A stretch of 64,000 bases of DNA from contig JAJEEE010000081.1 of assembly GCA_022821145.1 (NCBI GenBank), forward strand, positions 62,001 through 126,000. The letters run 5' to 3'. The notes beneath the pieces were generated by a model. The model was not told where the DNA came from. It saw nothing but the letters and a program-made list of their open reading frames with translations, and searched no databases. Each line of letters starts with the position of its first letter. The stretch's first letter is position 1. The stretch is from Acidobacteriota bacterium (lineage in GTDB: Bacteria; Acidobacteriota; Terriglobia; 20CM-2-55-15). This document shows, piece by piece, positions 25,299 through 35,020 of the stretch. Both the position numbers and the translations under genes were made by a program.

Positions 25299-26153
25299 CT
25301 AGTTCTCGATGTCGCGGTGGACGACCTTGATCGGCCGCCCCGGGTCGGCCAGCTTCGACAAGGCGTTGACGATCATCACGGAACGATGCCGGCCGCCGGT
25401 GCATCCGATCGCGATGGTCAGGTACGACTTCCCTTCGCGCTCGAACTCGGGCAGGAGAAACTCCAGCATCGACCGGAGCCGGTCCAGGAAACCCATCGTC
25501 AGCGACTGCGCTTCCATGAACTCGATCACCGGTCGATCCACCCCCGTCAGTGCGCGTAGATCGGGAACGAAATACGGGTTGGGCAGGAATCGGACGTCGA
25601 AGATCATGTCGGCGTCGACCGGGATACCGTACTTGTAGCCGAAGCTCAGCAGCGTCACCAGCAGGCGCGTGTCGGCGTGGTCCTCCAACAGCTTGGGCGC
25701 GTGCGCGCGAAGCTCGTGGATGGAAAACCTCGACGTTTCGATGATCCGGTCCGCCATCGACCGGATGCGGTCGAGGCGCTCCCGCTCGAGCCCGATCGCC
25801 TCCCGGACCGGCAGCGTCGCGTCGATCGGGTGGGGACGGCGCGTCTCGCTGAATCGCCGGATCAGCGTCTCGTCGGACGCGTCCAGGTACCACAGAGTCG
25901 TCTCAAGCTCGGGGAGCCGCTTCAGCTCGGTATGCACCTCGGGAAACCGGTCCAGGGCCTGCCCCTCGCGGACATCGACGACCAGAGCGGCGCGCTCGAC
26001 CGCGCCTTCGGCGAGCAGCTCGGCGAACTTGATCAGAAAACCGACGGGCAGGTTGTCCACGCAGAAGTATCCGCGGTCCTCCAGGGCGCGCAGCAGCGTG
26101 CCTTTGCCGGAACCGCTCGGGCCCGTGATGATGATCAGGGGAGACGGCTGCAT
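25299..26153 (-). CDS. rapZ: RapZ-family nucleotide-binding RNA adaptor
   Basis: The 284-residue protein has a P-loop GPSGSGKGTLLRALED, the VVDVREG segment and the C-terminal GCTGGRHRSVMI motif of RapZ. In enterobacteria RapZ guides small-RNA decay and senses glucosamine phosphate; in this lineage the role is unknown. It lies after hpf and before the PTS genes, the classic rpoN-hpf-rapZ-pts neighbourhood. Confidence 0.95.
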   Translation of the reverse strand: MQPSPLIIITGPSGSGKGTLLRALEDRGYFCVDNLPVGFLIKFAELLAEGAVERAALVVDVREGQALDRFPEVHTELKRLPELETTLWYLDASDETLIRRFSETRRPHPIDATLPVREAIGLERERLDRIRSMADRIIETSRFSIHELRAHAPKLLEDHADTRLLVTLLSFGYKYGIPVDADMIFDVRFLPNPYFVPDLRALTGVDRPVIEFMEAQSLTMGFLDRLRSMLEFLLPEFEREGKSYLTIAIGCTGGRHRSVMIVNALSKLADPGRPIKVVHRDIEN

Positions 26154-26211
26154 TCTCGCACCGGACCGCGCGACATCCGCGGCATCCGCGGGCTCGGGCG
26201 TGGCCCGCGCA

Positions 26212-26754
26212 TCACCCCTCCGGGTCGATCCATCCGATGTCGCCGTCGCTGCGCCGGTAGACCAGGTTCAGGCGGTCGGTCGCGGAGTTTCGGAACAGCA
26301 GGAACGTCCCCCCGTCGTCGCCCAGTTCCGCCGCGGCGTCGTCGACGCTGAGGGGCTTGACGTTCGGGGAGTCCGCGCGCACGATCTCCGGCAACTTCTC
26401 GGCCACGACGGGTTCGACCTCGGCCACCGACCGGGCCTCGATCACGCGGGGAGCGGACCCGGAGCGGCGGCGCTTCATGTGACGCGTCTTGGACTTGCGG
26501 ACCTGACGCTCGACCTTGTCGAGAACCGAGGCGATCGACGTGTACATGTCGTTGGTGACGTCCTCGCAATGAAGGAAGTCGTGGCGCGTCTTCAAATTTA
26601 TCTCGGCGACGTGGCGTTGATGCTTCTCGGCCGACAGCACGAAGTGCGCCTCGATGATGTCATGGACGGAGCGTATGCGCTCGAGCCGTTCGGTGGCGAA
26701 TTGCCGGATGGGCTCTGTGACTTCGATGTGGCGACCGGTGAACTCGACTCTCAC
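26212..26754 (-). CDS. hpf: Ribosome hibernation factor, long form
   Basis: The 180-residue long HPF has an N-terminal ribosome-binding domain (RVEFTGRHIEVTEPIRQFATERL) and a C-terminal dimerisation domain (KPLSVDDAAAELGDDGGTFLLFRN, then DIGWIDPEG) that forms 100S ribosomes. The GTG at 26754 is chosen because a strong GGGGAGG precedes it; the frame stays open upstream to 26805. It follows rpoN and precedes rapZ. Confidence 0.95.
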   Translation of the reverse strand: MRVEFTGRHIEVTEPIRQFATERLERIRSVHDIIEAHFVLSAEKHQRHVAEINLKTRHDFLHCEDVTNDMYTSIASVLDKVERQVRKSKTRHMKRRRSGSAPRVIEARSVAEVEPVVAEKLPEIVRADSPNVKPLSVDDAAAELGDDGGTFLLFRNSATDRLNLVYRRSDGDIGWIDPEG

Positions 26755-26859
26755 GGAAACCTCCCCCTGTTTGCGCTCGACGCCGTCAACAGCGTGCGGC
26801 GGCATTGTACACGGACGCGCTCGGCGCCATCCCGAGACTCGCCGCGCCGGACTCCCCCG

Positions 26860-28377
26860 TTATCGGACGCGGCGCTGGCGCGTGCTCGGGATCTTCAGAT
26901 CCTCTCTGTACTTGGTAATGCTGCGGCGCGTGACCGAGATGCCCTGCTCGGAAAGCAACGCCGCGACCCTGTCGTCGGTCAGGGGCCGCCGCGGGTCCTC
27001 GGCCTCGATGATGCGCTTGACCTTCGCCCGAACCAGCGTCAGCGACGTCTCCGCCCCACCGGCCCGGCCGGCGGCTCCGGAGAAGAAAAACCGCAACTCG
27101 TACACGCCTTGCGGCGTGTGGGCGTACTTGTTGGCGACGGCTCGACTGACGGTCGACGAATGGACGCCCACCTCCTCGGCCACGTCCTTCATCATCATCG
27201 GACGGAGCCCATCGATACCGTTGTCGAGGAAGTCGGCCTGGTGACGGATGATCACTTCGCATACCCGGACGATCATGTTCTTGCGCTGCTCGAGGTTCTT
27301 CAACAACTGAACGGCCGACTTGAACCGGTCCTGGACGTAGTTTCGCACCTCGGGATCCGTTTCGCCCCGTTCCAGCATCTTGCGGTACGTCCGGCTGAAC
27401 CGAAGCGGCGGCACGCCGTCCTCGTTGGCGACGACCTTGTATTCGTCCCCCTCCTTCACCAGGAACACGTCCGGCTCGATATGGCTGGCCTCGGGCCTGT
27501 TGTACTTCCGTCCCGGCCGCGGGTCGAGGGCCTTGATCACTTCCACCGCCGACAGTACGGCGTCCAGCGGCCGCCCGAGCGCCCGGCCGATCTCCTGGAA
27601 CCGTCGGTTCTGCACGCTCCTCAGATGATCCGTCACGATCTGCATCGCTTCGGGATGATCGTCGGGGAGCGACGCCAACTGGATCAGCAGGCACTCCCGA
27701 AGATCCCTCGCCGCGACGCCCACGGGATCGAACCCCTGGACGACCAGCAACGCCCGTTCGACGTCCTGTTCCGTCGAGCCGCTCGAGCGTGCGACCTCAT
27801 CGAGCGAGAGGGGCGTTTCGCGGCCCCGGGCGTCCACCGCGGCCAGGTAGCCGTCCTCGTTGAGGTTACCGATGACCGCCTCGCACGCCACGCGAAGCGG
27901 ATCCCGGATGGACATGAGACCCAGTTGCCACTCCAGGTGGTCGACAAGCGTCGAAGGGCGCGACAGGAAGGTCTCGAACGACGGCCGTTCGAAGGATTCG
28001 GTCTCACGCGGACGGGAGGCGCCGTCGTTCAGGTACTGTTCGAACTCCTGAAGGTCGAAGTCGCGGAACGGGTCGTCCGCGGCCGACTCCGGTTCGGGAG
28101 CGTCGACGGTGGACTCGGACCGTTCCTCCCGTTCCCCGGGCGTCTCGAACTGCGTATCGGACGCGTCGGTCTCCCCGGGCCTCTCGGGACCCGATTCCGG
28201 TTCCTCCACGATTTCGGTCGCCTCTTCGAGCACCGGATTCTCGACCAGCTCTTCGGCGATCATGTCGGCGAGCTCCATCCTGTTCAGCGCGAGCAGGTTG
28301 ACCATCTGGACCAACTGGGGGGTCAACACCGTCTTCTGAGTGATCTTCTGGGCCAGTCTGTTCTCGAGATGGATCAT
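26860..28377 (-). CDS. rpoN: RNA polymerase sigma-54
   Basis: The 505-residue sigma-54 has the glutamine-rich region I (MIHLENRLAQKITQKTVLTP), an acidic Pro/Glu linker, the core-binding domain, and the C-terminal HTH ending in the RpoN box ARRSITKYRE that reads the -24 element. It lies in the usual place after lptB and before hpf. Its targets in this window were not identified. Confidence 0.97.
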   Translation of the reverse strand: MIHLENRLAQKITQKTVLTPQLVQMVNLLALNRMELADMIAEELVENPVLEEATEIVEEPESGPERPGETDASDTQFETPGEREERSESTVDAPEPESAADDPFRDFDLQEFEQYLNDGASRPRETESFERPSFETFLSRPSTLVDHLEWQLGLMSIRDPLRVACEAVIGNLNEDGYLAAVDARGRETPLSLDEVARSSGSTEQDVERALLVVQGFDPVGVAARDLRECLLIQLASLPDDHPEAMQIVTDHLRSVQNRRFQEIGRALGRPLDAVLSAVEVIKALDPRPGRKYNRPEASHIEPDVFLVKEGDEYKVVANEDGVPPLRFSRTYRKMLERGETDPEVRNYVQDRFKSAVQLLKNLEQRKNMIVRVCEVIIRHQADFLDNGIDGLRPMMMKDVAEEVGVHSSTVSRAVANKYAHTPQGVYELRFFFSGAAGRAGGAETSLTLVRAKVKRIIEAEDPRRPLTDDRVAALLSEQGISVTRRSITKYREDLKIPSTRQRRVR

Positions 28378-28500
28378 TTCGTGTCGCCGCGGCCGGAAGC
28401 GAGGGACGACTCGCCGCCCGGCCTTCCAAGCGGAAGCTCACCCGAAGCCGAACGGCTCGGATGAGGTGACCGCGGGCGCGCGCCGCCGTGTCACGCCCAA

Positions 28501-29241
28501 CTAATTTAGACTGAAATGCTCGCCCAGATAAACCCTCTTCACTTCCGGGTCGTTGCCGAGATCGTCCGGCGTGCCGGATCGGAAGATGACGCCGTCGTTG
28601 ATGATGTAGGCGCGGTCGGTCACCCGCAGGGTCTCGCGCACGTTGTGGTCGGTGATGAGGACGCCGATGCCCTTGTCCTTCAGGTGCTGGATGAGCTTCT
28701 GGATCTCCAGGACCGTGATCGGGTCGATGCCGGAAAACGGCTCGTCCAGCAGGATGAACTTGGGCGAGATCACCAGCGAGCGAGCGATTTCGACGCGGCG
28801 GCGCTCGCCGCCGGACAACGTGTCCGCCAGGCTCTTCCGAACGTGCGCGATCCCGAATTCGTCCAGCAACGCCTCGAGGCGCTCCCGGCGTTCACGCCGC
28901 GACAGCGGAAGCGTTTCCAGGATGGCCGCGATGTTGGCCTCGACCGTCAACTTGCGAAAGACCGACGCCTCCTGCGGAAGGTAACTGATGCCGTTCCGCG
29001 CGCGCAGATACATCGGAAGGCGCGTGATGTCGTGTTCTCCGAGCCGAACCGTCCCGGCGTCGGGCGGGGTCAGGCCGACGATCATGTAGAACGTGGTCGT
29101 CTTCCCGGCGCCGTTCGGTCCCAACAGCCCCACGACCTCGCCCTGGGAGACCGCCATGTCGACGTCGTTGACGACGATCCGCTTGCGGTAGGACTTGCGA
29201 ATCCCGACGGTTTCGAGCACGAGCGCGGGCTCGGACGTCAA
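28501..29241 (-). CDS. lptB: LPS export ABC ATPase LptB
   Basis: The 246-residue ATPase powers LPS movement to the outer membrane with LptFG. It has Walker [17 protein letters not shown], signature [16 protein letters not shown], Walker [14 protein letters not shown] and the H-loop [10 protein letters not shown], all characteristic of LptB. The TTG at 29241 overlaps the LptC/LptA stop (TTGA); a GTG seven codons in is an alternative. It precedes rpoN. Confidence 0.95.
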   Translation of the reverse strand: MTSEPALVLETVGIRKSYRKRIVVNDVDMAVSQGEVVGLLGPNGAGKTTTFYMIVGLTPPDAGTVRLGEHDITRLPMYLRARNGISYLPQEASVFRKLTVEANIAAILETLPLSRRERRERLEALLDEFGIAHVRKSLADTLSGGERRRVEIARSLVISPKFILLDEPFSGIDPITVLEIQKLIQHLKDKGIGVLITDHNVRETLRVTDRAYIINDGVIFRSGTPDDLGNDPEVKRVYLGEHFSLN

Positions 29242-31265
29242 CGGCCCGCGTCCACGCGACGGCGCGAGACCGGGCGGCGTTGGTCGTCGCCCATCATCAC
29301 GACGCGATCGTCTTCGACGTTCCAGACGAATCGGGGACCGGTCGCCAGTCCGGTCTCCGGCCCGCGGACCGTGGCGTTCGCGCCCGTCAACGTGATCGTG
29401 CGCCGGGACGCCTCGTAGTCGACGCGGTCGCCCGCGCCGACGAGGTCCGCGCTGCGCACTTCGACCTGCTCCGAAGCCAGGACACGCACCGGTTCGCCGG
29501 CGTCCAGATGGAACTCGACCCGGTCGGCGTCGAGATCGGCGTCCGGGAATCGCGCGCGCACCGTCCCGGTGAAGAGCAGGCGACCGAGGAACTCGTCGAA
29601 GTCCATCCGATCGGCGCGCGCGCGGACATCGCCGAACGTGGACACGATGTCTCCATCCGCCGCCAGGCGGCGCTCGTCGACGTGAAACTCGATCGACCGG
29701 GTCGCCGTCACGTGCATGTCTTCCCGCCACAGCTCGGGCGATTCGTGGAACGTGAGGAGGGAACCGCCGCCTTCGGCGCGGCCGCCTTCCACCAGTACGG
29801 GCGCGTCGCTGTCGGACAGAATCGCCCGGACCGCTCCCGACGCCGCGAACCGTTCACCGTCCTCGTGCAGCCGGATTTCTTCGGCGTCGATCCGGAGCCT
29901 CGCGTCCAGGGACGCCCCCGCCGACCCGGTCAGCGAGATCCACCCCTCGGGCTCGACCGCGATGCGTTCGGCGTATCCTTCCATGCCGTCCCCCGTGAAG
30001 ACGGCGCCGCCGGACTGGGACAGCCGGCTCAGTGCGCCGGTTTCGGGGTCGAACGACGCGGCCGTGCGCGGCGCGCGCAGCACCCCGGACGGAGACGCGA
30101 TGACGGCCGCCCGGTCGGTGGAAAACTCGATCGTCGCCCCCTCGCTGACAACGAACTGGCGGCCTTCGATCCGGACATCCCCCAGATCGAGCGTGGAGGC
30201 GTCGCCGGAACGAAGGGTCGCGTCCTCGAAGTCATGGACGATATCGCGGGACCGCAGCTCGTATCCGCCGCCGAACAGCATGCGGGCCTCTCCGGAAGCA
30301 TCGATCCCAACCAGCGTTCCGGCCGGCGAGAAGGCGCCGGACATCTCCTCGGCGAACAACACGCGGCCGCCGCCGGCATCGGACGTCTCGGCCCGGACGG
30401 ATCCCCAGCCGGCGGCCTCGACCATGCGCCCGTCACTCAAGGCCACGCGCATGGCGTCCGCCTCGGCCCTCACCGGGTTCGGGCGGTCGTCCCCGGTCGC
30501 GGACACGCTCCCGTCGAACGCGATCTCCCGCGGATCCAGCGTCACCGGGTCCAGGGCGATCTCGGCCAGGCGGCTGCGGACCTCACCGCGCGGGGACCGG
30601 AGCCGGACGCTTCCCATGAGCTCGATCCGGTGCGCGGCCCGGTAGTAACGGGCGCCGTTGACGGCCAGCGTGACGCCACCCGGCGTGGTCACCCGGACCC
30701 CGCCGCCGACTTCCAGGACATCTTCGGCGAGGTGGAGCGACAACTGCTCGGCGTCCACCAGGAACTTGCCCGGACGCACGATCCTGGCGGAACCCAACGA
30801 CGTGATCGTCCGGGTCGCGTCCTCGTATCGGATGGCCGTGGTGCGAACGACGGTCTCCTCGTCCCAGTGGAACTCGACGCCGCCGCGGCAGGTGATGTCG
30901 CCGCTCGCTTCCTCGACCGTGCTGGAGTCGCAGTCCATGCGCTGATCCGGATTCGACGGATCGGGCGCCGGGAACGTGATTCCGACGTCTTCGAGAACGC
31001 GGCGGCCGTCGGCCAGCGCCCGGTTGCGAGCCGCATCGACGGAGAAAACGGTCTCGCCGTCTTCGCGCCGCCCGTATCGGACGTCTTCGGTGACTTCCCG
31101 CACGTCGCGTACGAGTCCGGTCGAAGGTTCGGCGTCGGTCGTGGACGACGCCCGCCGTTCCAGGTAGTTCCATGCCGGAATCGCCGCCAGAACGATCACT
31201 GCGAGCGGGATCACGGCGCGCAGGACGCGAATCAGGTTATAGGCGTGGATGTGGCGGAGTTCCAC
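29238..31265 (-). CDS. Long LptC/LptA (OstA)-type periplasmic LPS transport protein
   Basis: The 675-residue protein has one N-terminal membrane anchor ([22 protein letters not shown]), an LptC-like segment, and then many beta-jellyroll repeats of the OstA/LptA kind ([51 protein letters not shown]). LptC is normally about 190 residues and LptA about 180, so this chain could hold several OstA units and span much of the periplasmic bridge. It overlaps lptB by four bases. It could be described as an LptC-LptA fusion; the domain borders need a structure model. Confidence 0.82.
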   Translation of the reverse strand: MELRHIHAYNLIRVLRAVIPLAVIVLAAIPAWNYLERRASSTTDAEPSTGLVRDVREVTEDVRYGRREDGETVFSVDAARNRALADGRRVLEDVGITFPAPDPSNPDQRMDCDSSTVEEASGDITCRGGVEFHWDEETVVRTTAIRYEDATRTITSLGSARIVRPGKFLVDAEQLSLHLAEDVLEVGGGVRVTTPGGVTLAVNGARYYRAAHRIELMGSVRLRSPRGEVRSRLAEIALDPVTLDPREIAFDGSVSATGDDRPNPVRAEADAMRVALSDGRMVEAAGWGSVRAETSDAGGGRVLFAEEMSGAFSPAGTLVGIDASGEARMLFGGGYELRSRDIVHDFEDATLRSGDASTLDLGDVRIEGRQFVVSEGATIEFSTDRAAVIASPSGVLRAPRTAASFDPETGALSRLSQSGGAVFTGDGMEGYAERIAVEPEGWISLTGSAGASLDARLRIDAEEIRLHEDGERFAASGAVRAILSDSDAPVLVEGGRAEGGGSLLTFHESPELWREDMHVTATRSIEFHVDERRLAADGDIVSTFGDVRARADRMDFDEFLGRLLFTGTVRARFPDADLDADRVEFHLDAGEPVRVLASEQVEVRSADLVGAGDRVDYEASRRTITLTGANATVRGPETGLATGPRFVWNVEDDRVVMMGDDQRRPVSRRRVDAGR

Positions 31266-31301
31266 TTCGTCATCGTATCACGCGGCCCGCGCCTATCCCG
31301 T

Positions 31302-31381
31302 CCGGTCGAAGATGCCGACCGGACTACGACCTCCGGTCGAAGATGCCGACCGGACTACGACGTCCGGTCGAAGATGCCGAG
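31302..31381. repeat. 31-bp tandem palindromic repeats after the aldehyde dehydrogenase gene
   Basis: Two full copies of a 31-bp unit (30 identical bases starting TCCGGTCGAAGATG at 31302 and 31333) and an 18-base third copy at 31364 run in tandem. Each full unit contains CCGGTCG-AAGATGC-CGACCGG, a 7-bp stem with 7-base loop. The third copy is the 3' end of the dehydrogenase gene (codons for GIFDRTS), so the array may be duplicated gene end. It may act as a tandem hairpin transcription barrier between two minus-strand operons. Confidence 0.85.
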
Positions 31382-33076
31382 ACTCTCGCCCAGATCGCGC
31401 GCCGCCGGCGTGATGATCGTCTTCTGATCGACCGCGATGCGGCGGTTCGCGCGCGACGCGGCGCGGACGTCGTCCTCGCAGACGAATCCGACCGGATCCG
31501 GGGGCGGCTCGGCGGCCTTCTCCCGGGTCTCGATCTCGCTGTAGTCTTCCAACGGAGGCGCCGTCGCGGGCGCGTCGCCGGCAGCGGCGGCCACGGGCGC
31601 CGCCTCGTCCGTTCGCGCACCGATCTGCCTGCGATCCAGCCAACCGTCGACGATGGCCGTGATGCGTTCCCGCCTCGGGCGGTCCGAGGCGGCCGTCGGC
31701 GAGCGCGTTTCGACGGGACCGGAGTCCGTCGCGGACCGGACGCCGAACGCCACGCGCTTCAGGTTGATCAGGTGCAGGGGAGAGATATTGTCCGACGTGA
31801 TGTTGCCGCCGGAGGCGCCGCAACCGAGCGTCATCGAGGGGAAGAGGTTCGTGGTGTGCCCCACCGCTCCAAGAGCGGCCGGCGTGTTGACGCAAATCCG
31901 GGACGCGGGTTTTCGCAACGCGAACTGACGGATCACCTCGTCGTCGTTGGAGTGCAGCCCCAACGAATGCCCGAGTCCGCCGAACGTGAGAATGTCGATG
32001 CACAACCGGCAACCCTCGCGCCAGTCGCGCACGGTGTAGAACGCGAGCACGGGCGACAGTTTTTCCATCGACAGCGGGTGCTCGGGCCCGACGCCGTCGG
32101 CCTCGCCCACCAGCGCGCGCGTATCGGAGGGAACGTCGATCCCCGCCATCTCCGCGATGCGGACCGCGGATTGGCCCACGATGGCGGTGTCGAGCGTACC
32201 GCGCGCGTTCCGGATCGTACGCTCCAGGCGTTGCCTGTCCTCGCCGCGGCACAGGTAGGCCCCGTTGGCCTGCAATTCGGCCAGCACCCGATCGCCGATC
32301 TCCGCGTCGGCGATCAGCGCCTGCTCGGACGAGCACAGTGTCCCGTTGTCGAAGCACTTGCCGGTCAAGACGTCCTCGACGGCCCGGGCGACGTTCGCGG
32401 ACCGTTCGATGTAGGCGGGCACGTTGCCGGGTCCCACGCCGAACGCCGGCTTCCCCGCGCTGTAGGCGGCCCGCACCAGCCCCGGCCCGCCCGTCGCCAG
32501 GATCAGGGCCGTCTTCGCGTGCCGCATCAACTCCTGGGTCGCCGGCATCGTGGGCATCGTCAACGACGACAGGATGCCGGGGGGCGCTCCGGCCGCCTCG
32601 GCCGCCTCGGCCAGGACGCGGATGGTTTCGTTGATGCACCGCGCCGCCGACGGGTGCGGGCTCAGGACGATCGCGTTGCGGCCCTTCAGCGCGATCAGCG
32701 CCTTGTAGATCGCCGTGGACGTCGGATTGGTCGAGGGCAGGATCGCGGCGACGACGCCGACCGGGCAGGCCACCTCGAAGACCCGGTTTTCCTTGTCTTC
32801 ATTGACGATGCCGATCGTGCGCATCGCGCGCATCGCGTCGTAGACGTTCTTCGCGCCGAACAGGTTCTTGGCCGTCTTGTCGGGGACGTTGCCGTACCCG
32901 GTCTCCTCGACGGCCAGCTCGGCCAGCTTCCCGGCGTTGGAGACGCCGGCGTCGCACATCGCGCGGAGGATGGGCTCGACCTGCGCCTCGGTGAATTCCT
33001 CGAATGTCTTCCAGGCCGCGTGCGCGGCCTCGACGAGACGGCGCGATTCCTGAATCGATTGGAGGTCCCGGTCCAT
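31355..33076 (-). CDS. CoA-acylating aldehyde dehydrogenase of microcompartment type
   Basis: The 573-residue enzyme is of the EutE/PduP kind, turning an aldehyde into acyl-CoA with NAD. The catalytic Cys248 is in NGTLCSSEQ and the cofactor region in LATGGPGLVRAAYSAGKPAFGVG. After residue 455 comes an unusual extension: a disordered Ala/Pro linker, then a conserved-looking tail (529-573) with VCEDDVRAASRANRRI and TIITPAARDLGE. Such linker-plus-helix tails direct enzymes into bacterial microcompartments. A BMC-H shell gene lies directly upstream. The aldehyde substrate is not known. Confidence 0.9.
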   Translation of the reverse strand: MDRDLQSIQESRRLVEAAHAAWKTFEEFTEAQVEPILRAMCDAGVSNAGKLAELAVEETGYGNVPDKTAKNLFGAKNVYDAMRAMRTIGIVNEDKENRVFEVACPVGVVAAILPSTNPTSTAIYKALIALKGRNAIVLSPHPSAARCINETIRVLAEAAEAAGAPPGILSSLTMPTMPATQELMRHAKTALILATGGPGLVRAAYSAGKPAFGVGPGNVPAYIERSANVARAVEDVLTGKCFDNGTLCSSEQALIADAEIGDRVLAELQANGAYLCRGEDRQRLERTIRNARGTLDTAIVGQSAVRIAEMAGIDVPSDTRALVGEADGVGPEHPLSMEKLSPVLAFYTVRDWREGCRLCIDILTFGGLGHSLGLHSNDDEVIRQFALRKPASRICVNTPAALGAVGHTTNLFPSMTLGCGASGGNITSDNISPLHLINLKRVAFGVRSATDSGPVETRSPTAASDRPRRERITAIVDGWLDRRQIGARTDEAAPVAAAAGDAPATAPPLEDYSEIETREKAAEPPPDPVGFVCEDDVRAASRANRRIAVDQKTIITPAARDLGESLGIFDRTS

Positions 33077-33130
33077 GACTGCCGAACCATGATCGCACGC
33101 CGCGCAAGCGGCAATCGGCCCGACTCCCCC

Positions 33131-33427
33131 TCAGCGGCCGGAATCCGCGTCGGCGTCGGGGCCGACGATCCGGTCGACGTCGCCGTAGGGCATGGGAATC
33201 ACGTGGACGGCGACCAACTGCCCGACCCGGCGCGCCGCAGCGGCGCCCGCGTCCGTCGCGGCCTGGACGGAGCCGACGTCTCCGCGAACCCACACGGCGA
33301 CGTAACCGTTCAGCAGGTACTCCCAATTCTCGAGGCGGACGTTCGCGGCCTTCAGCATCGCGTCGGAAGCTTCCACGGAGCCGACGAAACCCACGGTCTC
33401 GATCAAACCGAGCGCTTGGCGCACCAT
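33131..33427 (-). CDS. BMC-H microcompartment shell protein
   Basis: The 98-residue protein is a single BMC domain: QALGLIETVGFVGSVEASDAMLKAANV is the usual opening (as in PduA, EutM, CcmK), followed by GDVGSVQAATDAGAAAARRVGQLVAVHVIP. It forms hexamers that tile a protein shell. It is one gene upstream of the aldehyde dehydrogenase on the same strand. No pentamer (BMC-P), trimer (BMC-T), alcohol dehydrogenase or phosphotransacylase gene accompanies it within the window. Confidence 0.95.
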   Translation of the reverse strand: MVRQALGLIETVGFVGSVEASDAMLKAANVRLENWEYLLNGYVAVWVRGDVGSVQAATDAGAAAARRVGQLVAVHVIPMPYGDVDRIVGPDADADSGR

Positions 33428-33457
33428 CGTCTCCCGGGCGTTCGCGGCGGGGACCCG

Positions 33458-34057
33458 TCAGAACCCCGGCTTGAGCGTGCCTTTTTCACGGGCGACATCC
33501 ATGAGCGTTGGATAGAACTGAACGAACGTGCGTTCGAGGGCGGTGTTCTCGGTGTGGCACTCCACGCAACCGGCAACGGCGTCTCCGGCCAGCGGCTCGG
33601 CGACATCGCTCAACGTCGATCCGCCGCCAAAATTGAAGAAGGCCCAACCGTCCTCGTAGCGCGAGTCCTTCACCTCCGCTTCGAGCCCGATCAACTCTCC
33701 CTGGAAACGTCCGGCGGCGTTCGGGGGCGCATCGGTCACGGAACGGCGGAACTCGAGGACGAACACCGTCGCGTCCGGCCACGATCCCGTGTCCATGAAT
33801 CCGCGATACCCGGACGGATTGACGAACACGTTCGTGAACGTGGGCGGCCGCCCCTCCGGAGGGGCCTCCTCTTCGTAGGTCAGCCCCAGGCCGGCGCCGA
33901 TGAAGGGCCACTCGCGGTAGTCGGCCGGCCGGACGAGGTTCGGGCCGTCCAGGTACCGCGAGCCGGCGTCGTCACGGGGGGCGCACGAGCCGAGAGCGGC
34001 CAGGGAGACGCAGACGACGGCCGTGGGAACGGCGCGGCTCGAACTCTTCTTTGTCAC
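33458..34057 (-). CDS. Cytochrome P460-family lipoprotein
   Basis: The 199-residue protein (GTG at 34057) has a lipoprotein signal (VSLAALGSCAPRDD) and one haem-c site, CVECH, near the C-terminus. The body shows YREWPFIGAGLGLTY, FTNVFVNPSGYRGFMDTGSWPDATVFVLE, the pattern of cytochrome P460, a family with enzymes that oxidise hydroxylamine and others of unknown role. It ends 30 bases before the BMC-H gene starts, possibly in one transcript with it. Upstream, the RodZ-like gene is divergent. Confidence 0.85.
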   Translation of the reverse strand: MTKKSSSRAVPTAVVCVSLAALGSCAPRDDAGSRYLDGPNLVRPADYREWPFIGAGLGLTYEEEAPPEGRPPTFTNVFVNPSGYRGFMDTGSWPDATVFVLEFRRSVTDAPPNAAGRFQGELIGLEAEVKDSRYEDGWAFFNFGGGSTLSDVAEPLAGDAVAGCVECHTENTALERTFVQFYPTLMDVAREKGTLKPGF

Positions 34058-34200
34058 GAGGCCATTGTACTGCCGGGCCGTGCGCCCGGCCACCGGGGAA
34101 ATCGACCGGGCCCGCAAAGCTCGATGAGCGACCACGAAGAATTGACTCCGGAGCCCCCCACTCGTTACGATCTACTTTCCGGTCACTTCGATCTGTTGCC

Positions 34201-35010
34201 ATGTCGGATTTCGGGGCCAGCTTCCGATCCGCCCGAGAGTCAAGGCTCTTGACCGTGGAGGCGGTTGCGCGCGACACGCGCATCAGCTCCCGGTATCTGG
34301 ACGCGATCGAGAACGAGGCCTTCCACGTGCTTCCCGGCGGCGTCTTCAATCGGGGCTTCATCCGCACCTACGCCATGAAACTCGGCCTGGACCCGGAGGC
34401 GAAGCTGGCGGAATACGCCGCCTTGACCGCCGACGATCAACGGACGGCGGCGCTCGGCTCCACCGGCGGCGCTCGGAAGACCCGCCCCGAACGCCGGATC
34501 CTGCCGATCGCGCTCGGCGCTCTGATCGCCGTCATCATCCTCTACTACGCGCTCGATCGGAGCCGCGTGGCTCCGGCCGACGCGCCGCCGCCCGGCGAGG
34601 CGGCCGCCGATACCGCGACGCCGGGTCCCGCGCCGGCGAGTCCCGCGCCGGCAAGTCCCGCGCCGGCAAGTCCCACGCTCGTGGACCCCGCGCCAGGCAG
34701 CCCCCGGATCGCCGCCGGCGTCGCCGGGACGCGCGCGGGATCCACCGAGAACGTCCGGATTCTGCTGGAGGTGCACGCGCCCACTTGGATCGCCTTGGCT
34801 TCCGACGGCGAGCCGGTCGTGGAGAGCGCGCTCCTGGAACCGGGAACTCGCCGGACGTTCGGGGCCTCCGAAGTGATCGAGTTGAGGGTCGGCAACGCCG
34901 CGGGCCTGACCTTGACCGTCAACGGCGAGCAGGCGCCGAGCCTGGGCGCCGACAGCCAGGTCCGGAACCTGCGGATCACGCCGGATGGTTTTAGCTACGT
35001 CTTCAACTGA
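34201..35010 (+). CDS. RodZ-like HTH membrane protein
   Basis: The 269-residue protein has a cytoplasmic RodZ-type HTH ([30 protein letters not shown]), one membrane helix ([19 protein letters not shown]), a Pro-Ala linker and a C-terminal DUF4115-like beta domain ([26 protein letters not shown]). RodZ links MreB to the envelope. The linker holds a 15-bp repeat in three tandem copies (34627-34671, PAPAS each). The frame is open upstream to 34051; the ATG at 34201 starts the conserved domain. It lies 10 bases before uvrA. Confidence 0.9.
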   Translation: MSDFGASFRSARESRLLTVEAVARDTRISSRYLDAIENEAFHVLPGGVFNRGFIRTYAMKLGLDPEAKLAEYAALTADDQRTAALGSTGGARKTRPERRILPIALGALIAVIILYYALDRSRVAPADAPPPGEAAADTATPGPAPASPAPASPAPASPTLVDPAPGSPRIAAGVAGTRAGSTENVRILLEVHAPTWIALASDGEPVVESALLEPGTRRTFGASEVIELRVGNAAGLTLTVNGEQAPSLGADSQVRNLRITPDGFSYVFN

Positions 35011-35020
35011 ATGATCTCTC

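Noticed and set aside
31302-31381. CRISPR array
   Set aside because: The 31-bp units are directly adjacent with no spacers, and no cas gene is present.
31172-34252. 1026-codon plus-strand frame
   Set aside because: Antisense to the aldehyde dehydrogenase, BMC and P460 genes, all of which have clear motifs.
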